A stretch of 63,306 nucleotides of DNA from Actinomycetota bacterium (GCA_009886115.1 VFJJ01000019.1:1-63306); one strand, 5' to 3'. Positions 27,093 to 35,936 are shown, counted from the stretch's first letter. The notes: a model not told the origin generated them from the letters alone. Translations and numbers: made by a program.

Positions 27093-27998
27093 ATGGCCAT
27101 GCCCACCGACATCGGGATCGTCGACCTGGGGATCGGGTTCCCCTACCAGAGCGTCGAGGAGAAGAAGGCCGCCTACGACTTCTTCCGTCCGCTGCTGAAG
27201 GATGCGCAGAGCGTCGAGGAGTTCGAGTTCCCGGCGCAGTACATGTTCAAGGACGTACCCGATGTCGTGGCCCCCGATGTCGACCCGGTGGCCTGGGTGC
27301 TCGAGAAGATGGATGCCTTCGGGATCCGGGTCGCCAAGACCCACATGAGCCCCAAGGGCATCCGGGCCAAGGCCGAGCACCCCGACCGGTTCGTGCTCTC
27401 GATGGGCGTCGACCCCAACCTGGGCATGGACACGCTGCGGAAGATGGACCAGGCCAAGGCCGAGCACGACATCGTCGCCGTCACCTGCTTTCCCTGTGGC
27501 TGTTTCCCCCAGGTGGCCGTCGACGCCAAGTTGATGTACCCCATCTACATGAAATGCGTGGAACTCGACATCCCCATCTGTATCAATGGTGGCATCGTGG
27601 GTCCCCGCATGCCGAGCTGGCCCCAGGAAGTGATGCGATTCGACCAGGTGTGCTACGACTTCCCCGAGCTGAAGATCGTCATGATGCATGGGGCCGAGCC
27701 CTGGACAGCGCTGGCCGTCAAACTCATGCTCAAGTGGCCAGGCCTGCACTATATGACGAGCGCTTTCGCACCCAAGCACTACCCCAAGGACATCATCAAC
27801 TACGCGAATACCCGGGGCTCCGACAAGGTCATGTACTGCGGTTACTTCCCGGCGGGCCTGACCCTCGAGCGCCAGTTCAGCGACATGCCCAAGGTGCCCT
27901 TCAAGGACGAGGTGTGGCCCAAGTTCCTCCGCGAGAACGCGCTGCGCGTGTTCAAGATCGGCGAGGCCCTCGAACGGTCGGCCAAGAGCCGGGCCTGA
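27093..27998 (+). CDS. Divergent amidohydrolase_2 family protein, metal site degenerate
   Basis: 301 residues. It shares the barrel pattern of amidohydrolase_2 proteins (VLEKMDAFGIRVAKTHMSPKGIRAKAEHPDRFVLSMGVDPN, DIPICINGG, FPELKIVMMHGAEPW) but the N-terminal DxH/HxH motif is replaced by IVDLGIGFPY and the final DYPH by YCGYFPAGLTLE. The metal-dependent chemistry of its relatives may therefore be lost or changed. VTCFPCGCFPQ has three close Cys. It lies between the SDR and the DUF2889 gene, with 12 bp to the latter. Confidence 0.7.
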   Translation: MAMPTDIGIVDLGIGFPYQSVEEKKAAYDFFRPLLKDAQSVEEFEFPAQYMFKDVPDVVAPDVDPVAWVLEKMDAFGIRVAKTHMSPKGIRAKAEHPDRFVLSMGVDPNLGMDTLRKMDQAKAEHDIVAVTCFPCGCFPQVAVDAKLMYPIYMKCVELDIPICINGGIVGPRMPSWPQEVMRFDQVCYDFPELKIVMMHGAEPWTALAVKLMLKWPGLHYMTSAFAPKHYPKDIINYANTRGSDKVMYCGYFPAGLTLERQFSDMPKVPFKDEVWPKFLRENALRVFKIGEALERSAKSRA

Positions 27999-28010
27999 CA
28001 GCATGGCCTC

Positions 28011-29063
28011 GTGACCGCAGACACGACGTCCCCGCTCGGGTTTCCGCCGCCGCCGAAGCGCCCGTCGATCGAGGTACCCCAGCTCCCACCGGGGGCCGTC
28101 CGTCGGTGCACGGCGATCGACATGTCGTGGCCCGGGTCGGAGACGGTCGACGGCACGCCGGCCAAGCTGCTCCTCCAGGCCCGGGCCCGTGACGTGGTGT
28201 GCGACCGGGACGGGCATCTCCACCTGGTGGCCGAGGCTTCCCTCACCGGCTGGGTGAACGAGGCCGACCAGCTCGTCCGCCTCGACGTCACGCCAGACGA
28301 CGAGCGCGCCCACGGCCTCGTGGGCCGGTCGGTGCGCCAGGGGTTCCGGGCCGCGGCCGGGGCAGCCGTGCCCGATCGGCGCGACGAACCGCTCGGCCAG
28401 ATCCTCGATGACGTTCCCGTGGCCGTGCTCATCAGCGGCTTCGCGTGGATGGTCGCGCACGCGGCGGGCCGCGACCGCGTCGACCCCACGCAACGGCCCG
28501 ATGTACCGTCCAACGCAGCGTTGCTCAAGGCCGACATCTGCTCGGGCTGGCGTTCCGACGGCTCGATGATGGTCGGCCTGCGGACCAAGACCGGTATGCC
28601 GGTTCCCACCACGCCCCCGGTCCCGCCGTCCCCGCACGTCCAGGCTCCCCTGGCGGTGCTACCGCTGCTCCCCGTCCCGCCCGGGAGCATGCGCCGGTAT
28701 CGCCGCATCGACGTTCACCCCGGCGACCCGTTCCACGTCGAGGCCTGGTTCCGCGACAGTCATGTCCTGGCCGACGGCGTCGACGGTGGCCTCCACGAGT
28801 ACACCGTGCGCGGTGACTTCTCGGGGACGGGCGACGCGTGCACCGTGGGTTCGATGACCGCCACCGCGCACGTGCTGCCGCACAGCGAATGCCCGGCCGC
28901 GGCCGAGAACGTGGGCGATCTCGCCGGGCTGGCGGCGCGCGGGCTGCGCACCTCGGTGCTCGAGACGCTGAACGGGCTGCGCTGCTGCACCCACCTCAAC
29001 GACCTGTTGCGGTCGCTCGCCGCCGTCCCCCACCTCGCGACCGAACGCGCTGAACCCCGCTGA
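28011..29063 (+). CDS. DUF2889 protein, tandemly duplicated
   Basis: 350 residues from a GTG at 28011. The C-terminal half is a DUF2889 domain (HEYTVRGDFSG, CPAAAENVGDLAG, CTHLNDLLRSLAAVPHL). The N-terminal half looks like a diverged copy of the same fold (AVRRCTAIDMSW versus MRRYRRIDVHP; each followed by an acidic beta-rich stretch and a long helix). A Pro-rich linker (PVPTTPPVPPSP) joins them. DUF2889 proteins occur with lipid and aromatic catabolism genes; function is unknown. It ends the P450 operon. The stop arises in the second copy of a 10-bp repeat. Confidence 0.7.
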   Translation: MTADTTSPLGFPPPPKRPSIEVPQLPPGAVRRCTAIDMSWPGSETVDGTPAKLLLQARARDVVCDRDGHLHLVAEASLTGWVNEADQLVRLDVTPDDERAHGLVGRSVRQGFRAAAGAAVPDRRDEPLGQILDDVPVAVLISGFAWMVAHAAGRDRVDPTQRPDVPSNAALLKADICSGWRSDGSMMVGLRTKTGMPVPTTPPVPPSPHVQAPLAVLPLLPVPPGSMRRYRRIDVHPGDPFHVEAWFRDSHVLADGVDGGLHEYTVRGDFSGTGDACTVGSMTATAHVLPHSECPAAAENVGDLAGLAARGLRTSVLETLNGLRCCTHLNDLLRSLAAVPHLATERAEPR

Positions 29064-29161
29064 ACCCCGCTGAACCATCGGTGTACGTCGCGGTGCATCG
29101 TTGAACACCGCTGAGCATCAGCGAGCCCGGGTCCTCAGCGAGCCAGGTCCGTGAGCCAGGG
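29051..29161 (+). repeat. TGA-containing tandem repeat and degenerate tail
   Basis: TGAACCCCGC at 29051-29060 and 29061-29070, then TGAACC. The second copy supplies the DUF2889 stop (29061-29063). Up to 29161 the sequence continues as decayed repeats rich in gctgag/cagcgagcc. Confidence 0.7.
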
Positions 29162-29716
29162 TCAGTGAGCGTGATACTCGGTGTGGACGTGCTCGCCGAG
29201 GGCTTCCTGGAGCCGGCTGATCGTGAGGTTGTCGAGGTTCGCGTACACCAGCTCAGCGCCGGTGAAACGGTCAGCTTCGGCGACCAGCGCGTCGCGGTCG
29301 AGATTCTCGACGAGCAGAGCGACCGTTGCCGAGTTGGGTTGGACCGCTTGCTTGAACCAGTCGACCCACTCGTCGGTGATGCCGAGGTCGATGAGCTTGG
29401 CTGCTCCGGCCCCGGCTCCGGCTCCCACTGCGAGCCCGGCGATCCACCCCACGGGCCCGCCGAGAATGAGGCCGAACAGGCCGGCCCACAACGCCCCCGA
29501 CAGAGCCGTTCGACCGGGCTGCGGGTCGATGGTCTCGTGCACGTGCGTCGAGCCGTCCTGATCCTTGACCACGGTCACGGCATCCTTCAGCGTCAACTTG
29601 CCGTTGGCGGCAAGCCCCATCGCTGCGGTCAGAAATTCTTGGGCACGGAACCGGTCCGCGAAGGAGATGCCCACGAGGATCTGCGCCACGTTCTGTTCGT
29701 CACGGTGTTCGCTCAT
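29162..29716 (-). CDS. DUF1269 family membrane-associated protein
   Basis: 184 residues from the ATG at 29714-29716. N-terminal part ILVGISFADRFRAQEFLTAAMGL and LTLKDAVTVVKDQDG is the DUF1269 pattern. A Gly/Ala-rich hydrophobic hairpin (SGALWAGLFGLILGGPVGWIAGLAVGAGAGAGAAK) spans about residues 73-108. The C-terminus (STVALLVENLDRDALVAEADRFTGAELVYANLDN) is also typical. Such proteins are induced by stress in other bacteria; the exact role is unknown. It stands alone on this strand next to the P450 operon end. Confidence 0.8.
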   Translation of the reverse strand: MSEHRDEQNVAQILVGISFADRFRAQEFLTAAMGLAANGKLTLKDAVTVVKDQDGSTHVHETIDPQPGRTALSGALWAGLFGLILGGPVGWIAGLAVGAGAGAGAAKLIDLGITDEWVDWFKQAVQPNSATVALLVENLDRDALVAEADRFTGAELVYANLDNLTISRLQEALGEHVHTEYHAH

Positions 29717-29847
29717 GCTTCGAGTGTGACACGAGCGTGCAGCCGATACGCCTCGAGCGACTGATTTCTTCTTGTTGCTCGAACAAGAAGAACTCGCGCT
29801 GGACTCGCCTCGCACCACAGCCCGACTCCGCGGGCCCGGGCTGCGCA

Positions 29848-31218
29848 TCACAGGCCATAGAGCTCGACGGCGTTGGAGCCGAGGATGCGGACCTTCACCG
29901 CGTCGGTGAGCGCCGGGTAGCCGAAGCGCTCCTGGTACTCCTCGGAGATGGAGAAGGTGCGGAAGGCGTCGATCTGGGGCTGCGGCGAGCCGTACCAGAT
30001 CGAGTCGGTTCCCCACAGGATGCGGTCGGGTCCGAGGTTCACGAGCAGCTTGCCCAGGACGTGTGCCGCGGCATCGAGGTCGTGCGCCAGGTTGAACCAG
30101 GTGCTGCCGAGCTCGGCGTACACATTGGCGCCCGGGCCGATCCCCTCGGCCGCCAGCGAGCCGATCAAGCGGTCGACCCCGCGTTGCTCGCCGAGCGCAC
30201 GAGTCGGGTCGTACGGGCCCTCGGGTGAGGACGTCTCCCATCCCGAGTGGTAGACGACGATCCGAGCCTCGGGGTGGTCGCGCGCCGCCGGTCCGACGTC
30301 GACGGGGGAGGCTGCCGGGTCCTCGCCGCTCAGGCCCTTGTGCACGGCCACGATGGGCCGGTCGAGCTCGACGGCTCGGGCGAGCATCGCCGCCCCCCGT
30401 TCATCGTCGAGTCGGAAGGCGCCGGGTGCATGGGTGTAGGTCTTCCACGCGGCGACGGGATACGTGGCGGCGTCGTGGCTCATGGCGTCGAGCACGGCGG
30501 CGAGCTCACCGGTCGCCGGGAACACGGGCGCCTGCAGGAGGAGGCGCCGACCGCCACCTCCTGCGCCGGAGCCGGAGCCGGTCCCGGTGCCGGCCTCTGA
30601 GTCGGCCAGCGTCACGCGAGCCTGGTCCATGATGTCGAGCGCCAGGGCGCTGGTGCGGTCGGCGATGGGAAGCCCCGAGAGCACGCCGACATGCGTCTGG
30701 CTCTGGTCGAAGACGAGATCGAGGAACGCCTCGAGCGCGAAGCACGCGGCCACGCTCCCCCGGGGGCAATCGGCCTGCGGGAAACCGGCACCGAACCCGC
30801 CGTCGGCGTTGCGTTGCTCGTCGAGGAAGTGGAGCTGCACGTCGACGATCATCCCGCCCGGCAGCGGAGTATCGAGGACGGTCGTCGCGGCCTCGGGGTC
30901 GATCACCGTCGCCGCTGACGTGCTCGACGTGGTGCGCGAGGCGGGGGTATCGAAGGTCCCGCCCGGCGATGACGTGGGGAGCGTCGACGATCGGCCGTTG
31001 GTGGCCGCTCGCTCCTCGTTGGTGCAGGCGGCCAAGGCCGAGAGCACCGCAGCCGATGCCGCCGCCGAGCGGAGCACGTCGCGGCGCGACACCGCGCCAC
31101 GACGCACCAGCTCGTCGATCTCGATCCGGGCCCGGCGCAGGGCCTCGGCCACGACCGGCGTCAGGGGAACCGGTTCGTACTCGTCACTCGACCGCCGTCC
31201 GAACCCGAGCAGGCGCAC
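29848..31218 (-). CDS. Tat-exported amidohydrolase_2 lipoprotein
   Basis: 456 residues. A long N-terminal region is followed by SRRDVLRSAAASAAVLSALAAC (about 44-65), a twin-arginine signal with lipobox Cys, so the enzyme is probably folded before export and anchored outside. A Ser/Thr-rich linker precedes the barrel: DVQLHFLDEQ (metal-site start), WKTYTHAPGAFRLDD, VAVHKGL, VVYHSGWE and the final LWGTDSIWYGSPQPQ (Asp). A microsatellite-encoded insert GTGTGSGSGAGGGG lies near residue 215. An external metal-dependent hydrolase or decarboxylase is expected. The upstream ridA is 36 bp away on the same strand. Confidence 0.8.
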   Translation of the reverse strand: MRLLGFGRRSSDEYEPVPLTPVVAEALRRARIEIDELVRRGAVSRRDVLRSAAASAAVLSALAACTNEERAATNGRSSTLPTSSPGGTFDTPASRTTSSTSAATVIDPEAATTVLDTPLPGGMIVDVQLHFLDEQRNADGGFGAGFPQADCPRGSVAACFALEAFLDLVFDQSQTHVGVLSGLPIADRTSALALDIMDQARVTLADSEAGTGTGSGSGAGGGGRRLLLQAPVFPATGELAAVLDAMSHDAATYPVAAWKTYTHAPGAFRLDDERGAAMLARAVELDRPIVAVHKGLSGEDPAASPVDVGPAARDHPEARIVVYHSGWETSSPEGPYDPTRALGEQRGVDRLIGSLAAEGIGPGANVYAELGSTWFNLAHDLDAAAHVLGKLLVNLGPDRILWGTDSIWYGSPQPQIDAFRTFSISEEYQERFGYPALTDAVKVRILGSNAVELYGL

Positions 31219-31253
31219 CCGCTCATTGTTTCACCGTCTCGGTGACGGAGGGA

Positions 31254-31637
31254 TCAGGAAGCTGCGACGAGCGCGATCTCCATGCGCCATGCCGATTGGG
31301 CCAGGGCGGGGACCACGACCAGGGTCGACGAGGCCCGGTGCCCTCCGAGCGCCGAGTCGCGGGCGGCCATAACCGTCGTGAGGTCGTTGCCGGCCACGAC
31401 GTACGTGGTGATCGAGACGATGTCGGTCATGGCCATGGCGGCTTCCGCCACCAGCGCAGCGAGTGTCGCCCAGACCGTGGCCGCCTGCTCTGCCAGCGAC
31501 TCGGGCACCGTCCCGTCGGCTCGGACCGGCACGATGCCCGACGTGTGGAGGATCCTCGCCGGCTGCTCGCTCAGGACCGCGAGGGCGTACGCGGCCGCAG
31601 GAGCGGCGACACCGTCCGGTTGGAGGGCACGGTTCAT
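31254..31637 (-). CDS. RidA/YjgF family protein
   Basis: 127 residues from the ATG at 31635-31637 with GGGGG just upstream. SEQPARILHTSGIVPVRADGTVPESLAEQAATVWATLAALV and the closing RASSTLVVVPALAQSAWRMEIALVA follow the RidA pattern. The usual Arg of the deaminase site (xxRxxxxV) is replaced within HRASSTLVVV, where an Arg is retained one turn earlier. RidA proteins hydrolyse reactive enamine/imine intermediates. It sits between the thiolase at 31763 and the Tat amidohydrolase. Confidence 0.8.
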   Translation of the reverse strand: MNRALQPDGVAAPAAAYALAVLSEQPARILHTSGIVPVRADGTVPESLAEQAATVWATLAALVAEAAMAMTDIVSITTYVVAGNDLTTVMAARDSALGGHRASSTLVVVPALAQSAWRMEIALVAAS

Positions 31638-31762
31638 CCCCCGATCATGCCAGCTCCCGAATGCACGCCCGGTCCGCAGAGCGCCAACCCCTGCGAGCAC
31701 GGTCAGATGGACGTGGCACAGGACGTCGTTCTGAGCACTGCTCGATGGAGTTGGGGAGTGCG

Positions 31763-33295
31763 TCAGAGCACTGCGAAGTCGTGTCCGTCGACGGACACCG
31801 TGCGGCCACAAAGCTCAACGTGCGTCGCCTCCCCGGCCGAGACCGGGTCGTGGCACAGCGCGACCACCCGTTCGGTGGGCGAGACATCGATCACCGCGGC
31901 GATCGTCGCGGGTGTGAGGCCGTCGTACAACACCGTGTAGGTGGCCACCGTGCCCTCGCCGGCGTGCTCGCCGACGAGAGCTCGGACAGGTGTCGCGCCA
32001 GCAGCTTCGGCGGTGCAGTCGGCGAAGGCAAACCCGGGCTCGGCGTGCCGTCGATCAGTGCCGGCACTGGTCCCGGGCGAGAAAACAGCCGATCGTGCGC
32101 CTGATCCCGTCCCGAGGACGACGAATCCCTGCTTGGTGAGCATCCCGCTCACCGCGGTCACCAGCCCGTGCGCCCCGGGGCCGAGTGCCAAGAGCGCCTC
32201 GACCATCTTCACGGTGGCCTGCAGCACGAAGTTGTTGAGCGGCCCGCCGGCGAAGGTCATCCCGCCGGTGACGGTGAGCGCCCGGCTCCCGTCGTCGGGG
32301 AGGCCGAGGGCCCGGGCCTGTTGGCGAACCGCAGCGGGGAAGCAGCTGTAGATCTCGAAGAGGTCGACGTCTGCGAGTGAGAGACCCGCCAGTCCGAGCG
32401 CCCGTTGCCCGGCGATCTCGACCGCCGGGCAACGCCAGAGCTCGCCGCGGGCCGAGACCGGCACCATCTGGTTGGCCTCGGTCCCGGCTTTCACCCACAC
32501 CGCCGAACCCAGGTCGACACCAGCGTCACGAGCAGCCGCCAGCGAGCACAGCACCACCGCAGCCGCCTGATCGACGTTCCACTGCGAGTTGTGCCACTTC
32601 TGGTACGGGAAGGCCAGCGGACGGTTCTGCTGCGATGGCGTCGCGATCTCCAACGGCCCCATGGGCACGCGGTGCCACGCATCGGCGTTGCCCTGGGCCA
32701 CCAAGTTGAACGATGCCCACAACTGCGCGATCGAGGTGGCGTGCTCGGCGATCGCCTGGCCGTCGTGGGCCCGCATGGCGTTGTCGAGCATGGCGTAGTG
32801 CTGCACGGGCGCCACCAGGCCGCGGGCGATCTCGTACGGCGAGATGATGTCGGCGGCAGGCTCGAGTATCTCGTCGGGACGGGAATCGGGCTCGTCGGGG
32901 CCCTGTGCGGTCTCGGAGACGGCAACGCCGGTGATCGCCGATCGGAGCGCCCGGAAGCGGGCCTCGCCCCCGACGACCACGACCACCTCCGCCGTCCCGT
33001 CGGCGATGAGGGCCGCGGCCCGGTTCAGCAGGGTCGTCTGCAACACGCCGATCTCGCTGCGGACGGTCCGGGCCCGATCGGCGCCCACCCGGCGAGCCAC
33101 GAGCCGGCCGGCGTCGCGGTAGCCCCACATCCCGGTCGGGACCATGACGACATCGGCCCGACGCACCAAACTCGGGACCGACGCCGCGTCGACGGCCCGC
33201 GCCATGAGCTCGACGGCCTCGACGGCGGCCATCGGGTCGTCGAGACGCTGCATCACGGCGCCAGCGCCCCCGATGACGACACCCCGCTCGCTCAC
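31763..33295 (-). CDS. Thiolase-superfamily acyl-CoA acetyltransferase
   Basis: 510 residues, longer than typical thiolases because of a C-terminal domain of about 110 residues. Core marks: AAALIADGTAEVVVVVGGEARFRA, QNRPLAFPYQKWHNSQWNVDQAAAVVLCSLAAA, VDLFEIYSCFPAAVRQQARALGL, and TVTGGMTFAGGPLNNFVLQATVKMVEAL. The C-terminal part (TVATYTVLYDGLTPATIAAVIDVSP) looks like an OB/DUF35-type fold fused to the thiolase. It fits a catabolic C-C cleavage or transfer enzyme, not a canonical biosynthetic thiolase. First gene of a minus unit with ridA and the exported amidohydrolase. Confidence 0.82.
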   Translation of the reverse strand: MSERGVVIGGAGAVMQRLDDPMAAVEAVELMARAVDAASVPSLVRRADVVMVPTGMWGYRDAGRLVARRVGADRARTVRSEIGVLQTTLLNRAAALIADGTAEVVVVVGGEARFRALRSAITGVAVSETAQGPDEPDSRPDEILEPAADIISPYEIARGLVAPVQHYAMLDNAMRAHDGQAIAEHATSIAQLWASFNLVAQGNADAWHRVPMGPLEIATPSQQNRPLAFPYQKWHNSQWNVDQAAAVVLCSLAAARDAGVDLGSAVWVKAGTEANQMVPVSARGELWRCPAVEIAGQRALGLAGLSLADVDLFEIYSCFPAAVRQQARALGLPDDGSRALTVTGGMTFAGGPLNNFVLQATVKMVEALLALGPGAHGLVTAVSGMLTKQGFVVLGTGSGARSAVFSPGTSAGTDRRHAEPGFAFADCTAEAAGATPVRALVGEHAGEGTVATYTVLYDGLTPATIAAVIDVSPTERVVALCHDPVSAGEATHVELCGRTVSVDGHDFAVL

Positions 33296-33417
33296 CCGGA
33301 CAGCGTAGGCCGATGACCGGCGCCCGGACGGGAGCTACGACCCCGGTGCGGCGGCGGGACGCCGACCCTCCGACCGACGCCGGCCCGCGTGCAGCCGTCA
33401 CCTGAACTCGGACCCGC

Positions 33418-33897
33418 TCACTCCCCGGTCAGGTCGACGTGATAGGCCTCGTACACGAAGTCGGCACCGAGATGGCGGTGGCGGTGCAGGCGGGCGAGCA
33501 GGGAGACGAGGTGCGCGCCCCGAACAGGGGCCGCGGCGAGGGCGGTCTCGAGCAAGGTCGCGATCTCGCGATGGTCGTCGCGGATGCGCTCGGCGGCGCG
33601 CACCATGCGGGGTGCGTGCTCCACGGTCTCGGCCAGCAGCCCGTCGGGAGCCTCCGTTGCGCACACGTGCTGGTCGAACACCGCTTGCAAGGTAACGATG
33701 CAGCCGTGGATCGCCAGGTCGATCGTCGCATCGGCCGGTGACGACATGAGCGACTCCTCCAAGGCGACGATCGCCCGGTGGAGGCGGTCTCGACGTTGGC
33801 GGATCTCGACGACGGTCGTGGTGTCGACGACGGTCGTGGTGTCGACGGCGGTCGTGGTGTCGACGGCGAACTCGGAGCGCAGCAGATCTGACGGCAT
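33418..33897 (-). CDS. Small helical protein, possibly hemerythrin-like
   Basis: 159 residues from the ATG at 33895-33897 (GGGAG upstream). After a short start it carries three VDTTT repeats (VDTTTAVDTTTVVDTTTVV) encoded by an 18-bp tandem repeat at about 33813-33866. The rest is all-helical with His at regular places (IHGCIVTLQAVFDQH, DDHREIATLL, RLHRHRHLGADFVYEAYHVDLTGE), compatible with a four-helix hemerythrin-type bundle. I am unsure of the family. The gene is divergent from the MFS transporter at 34038. Confidence 0.5.
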   Translation of the reverse strand: MPSDLLRSEFAVDTTTAVDTTTVVDTTTVVEIRQRRDRLHRAIVALEESLMSSPADATIDLAIHGCIVTLQAVFDQHVCATEAPDGLLAETVEHAPRMVRAAERIRDDHREIATLLETALAAAPVRGAHLVSLLARLHRHRHLGADFVYEAYHVDLTGE

Positions 33898-34037
33898 GGG
33901 CCACTCCCGGTGAAGGCGTCCTGGCACCTTAGAACCATCGGTGAGACCGCGCAAGACCATCTTTCGCGCCGATGCGGTGGGCTTCGAGATGCGCTCGGCG
34001 TCGGTTGTGCGGGCACCGCGTGTGAAACTCCACACCA

Positions 34038-35339
34038 ATGTCCCGACTCGATCGGCGTTCAGGCACGTTCGCCGCGCTGGCCGTGGGCAACTACCGCTCG
34101 TACTTCTTCGGCGCGGCCGTTTCGCAGACCGGGTCGTGGATGCAGACGATCGCGCTGGGCTGGATGGTCGTGCGCCTCGGTGGCGGCGGTGTCGAGCTCG
34201 GGATCATGGCCGTCCTGCAGTTCAGCCCGGCTCTCGTCGGCGGCATGATCGGTGGCGTGATCGCCGACCGCTACGACCGGCGGCGGCTGCTCGTGGCGAC
34301 GCAGGCGGCTTTCGCCGGCGTCGCTGCGTCGCTGACGGTGCTCTCGGCCATGGGCGCCGCCCGCATGTGGAGCCTGGGGCTGTGTGCGTTCTGCGCGGGC
34401 TGCGTGATGACCGTCGACAACCCGACCCGCCACTCGCTGGCCATCGAGCTGGTCGGCCCGAAGCTGGTCGCCAACGCGCTGACGCTCAACAGCGTGGCGT
34501 TCAACGCAGCTCGGGTCGTGGGCCCGGCCATCGCCGGCGTGGTGATCGGAACCGTGGGCACGAGTTGGTGCTTCGGCATCAACGCCGTGTCGTTCGCAGC
34601 GGTGATCGTCCCACTGATGCGCGTCGATGTCACGAAGCTGTACCGACCCGAGCGAGCTGGCCCGGCCGGTACGGGGCGCATCCGCGACGGCCTCCGCTAC
34701 GCGCTCGAAACGCCCGAGGTTCGCGTCCCGCTGGTGATGATCGCCGTCGTCGGCACCCTGGCGTTCAACTGGAACGTGTCGGTCCTGCTACTCGCCCGGG
34801 CGCTCGACGGAGGGGCCGGGGCATACGGCGCGCTGATGACGGGCATGGGCGTCGGCGCAGTCACCGGTGGTCTCGTGGCGGCCGGGCGGGCGGCGTCCGA
34901 TCACCGCCGGTTGTGTCGAGCAGCCATCGCGCTCGGCGTGCTCCTGCTCGCCGCGTCATTGGCGCCCAACCTCCCCTTGGCCGTCGGGCTCCTCGCAGCG
35001 TCGGGCGTGGCCAACATCACGTTCGTCGCCACGGCCAACGCCCGCCTCCAGCTCGCGGCCCGTCCCGACATGCGCGGGCGGGTGATGGCCCTGTGGACCA
35101 TGGCCTTCGTCGGTTCCACGCCCATCGGCGGCATGCTGGCGGGCCTCGCCGGCGAGCTCATCGATCTCCGGGCCGGCCTGGCCATCGGCGGCATCGGCGC
35201 CGCCGCAGCCGGCATGGTCGCCCTGGCTGCCGACGCCAGCGACCGCCGAGATCGAGGCCCGGCGACCGATGACCGTCCCGTCAGGCTCAGGCCCGGACGA
35301 CGACGACGCGAGGTTGCACATCACGAACGAGAAGCGTGA
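34038..35339 (+). CDS. MFS transporter, EntS/MFS_3 type
   Basis: 433 residues with about 12 hydrophobic segments. SQTGSWMQTIALGWMVVRL in helix 1 and GVIADRYDRRRLLVATQ (motif A) are characteristic of the enterobactin-exporter-like MFS_3 family; DMRGRVMALWTMAFVGSTPIGG is its second-half signature. It is likely an exporter. The last 53 bp overlap the 3' end of vapC in the opposite direction, and the C-terminal DRRDRGPATDDRP tail is basic/acidic and soluble. A paralogue is encoded at 38878-40149. Confidence 0.86.
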   Translation: MSRLDRRSGTFAALAVGNYRSYFFGAAVSQTGSWMQTIALGWMVVRLGGGGVELGIMAVLQFSPALVGGMIGGVIADRYDRRRLLVATQAAFAGVAASLTVLSAMGAARMWSLGLCAFCAGCVMTVDNPTRHSLAIELVGPKLVANALTLNSVAFNAARVVGPAIAGVVIGTVGTSWCFGINAVSFAAVIVPLMRVDVTKLYRPERAGPAGTGRIRDGLRYALETPEVRVPLVMIAVVGTLAFNWNVSVLLLARALDGGAGAYGALMTGMGVGAVTGGLVAAGRAASDHRRLCRAAIALGVLLLAASLAPNLPLAVGLLAASGVANITFVATANARLQLAARPDMRGRVMALWTMAFVGSTPIGGMLAGLAGELIDLRAGLAIGGIGAAAAGMVALAADASDRRDRGPATDDRPVRLRPGRRRREVAHHEREA

Positions 35340-35673
35340 GATCATCCGGGTCGCTGGTGAGCACGACAGGGTTCGAGGAACGGGCGGCGAGCGCCGCAAC
35401 GACCGCATCGACCGCCGAGATCGAGGCGGCGCGACCGGTGGTTGAACGCAACGCTGCCGCATCCCGGGCGAGCTGTTCGGTCACCTCGCGGACCAGGCAC
35501 ATCCCCAGCATGTGGTTCGCATGGAAGTCACGGCGGTGGTCGCCTGTGAGCGCTTCGGTCAACACCACGGTCGGGACCTCCGGCGGCCACACCCCACGTC
35601 GTCGCAGCTCGCTCAGGCGGGCCCGATTCCCGGCCAGGGCGCTCACACCACCGCTGTCGAGGATCAGCGTCAT
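35287..35673 (-). CDS. vapC: PIN-domain ribonuclease toxin (VapC-like)
   Basis: 128 residues. PIN acidic residues: Asp in LILDSGG (6), Glu in TVVLTEAL, Asp in SAVDAVVAAL and Asp in TSDPDDL. VapC toxins cleave tRNA or rRNA when freed from VapB. The first bases overlap the vapB stop (ATGA), giving translational coupling. Its 3' end overlaps the convergent MFS gene by 53 bp. Confidence 0.88.
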   Translation of the reverse strand: MTLILDSGGVSALAGNRARLSELRRRGVWPPEVPTVVLTEALTGDHRRDFHANHMLGMCLVREVTEQLARDAAALRSTTGRAASISAVDAVVAALAARSSNPVVLTSDPDDLTLLVRDVQPRVVVVRA

Positions 35674-35936
35674 GCGCTGCGACGCCGACGTCGGGCGCTC
35701 GGCGGTTCTTTCGAAAGCACCTGCGAAACCCAGGTCGCTGCCGCGGCAGCCTCCTCGGCGGGAATCGGGCCGAGCTCGACCTCAAGCTCCGCGAGATACG
35801 TGTCGAGCGCGGAAACCTTGCCCAGCCGATCGAGCTCGTCGACGAGGGCCCCGGTCGCCACGCGCGACACGTTCAGGCCCTCCGCACGCGCCCGGGCGAT
35901 GACATCGTCAGGTACCGAGATGTTGACTCGCGCCAT
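35670..35936 (-). CDS. vapB: VapB-like antitoxin (ribbon-helix-helix)
   Basis: 88 residues from the ATG at 35934-35936. The start MARVNISVPDDVIARARAEGLNVSRVATGAL is a ribbon-helix-helix DNA-binding segment. The C-terminal half (LAELEVELGPIPAEEAAAAATWVSQVL) should wrap the PIN toxin. It very likely represses its own promoter in the gap upstream. A 4-base overlap with vapC. Confidence 0.85.
   Translation of the reverse strand: MARVNISVPDDVIARARAEGLNVSRVATGALVDELDRLGKVSALDTYLAELEVELGPIPAEEAAAAATWVSQVLSKEPPSARRRRRSA

Noticed and set aside
24876-29063. P450 region as a secondary-metabolite biosynthetic cluster
   Set aside because: No polyketide, peptide or terpene synthase; gene content fits catabolism better.
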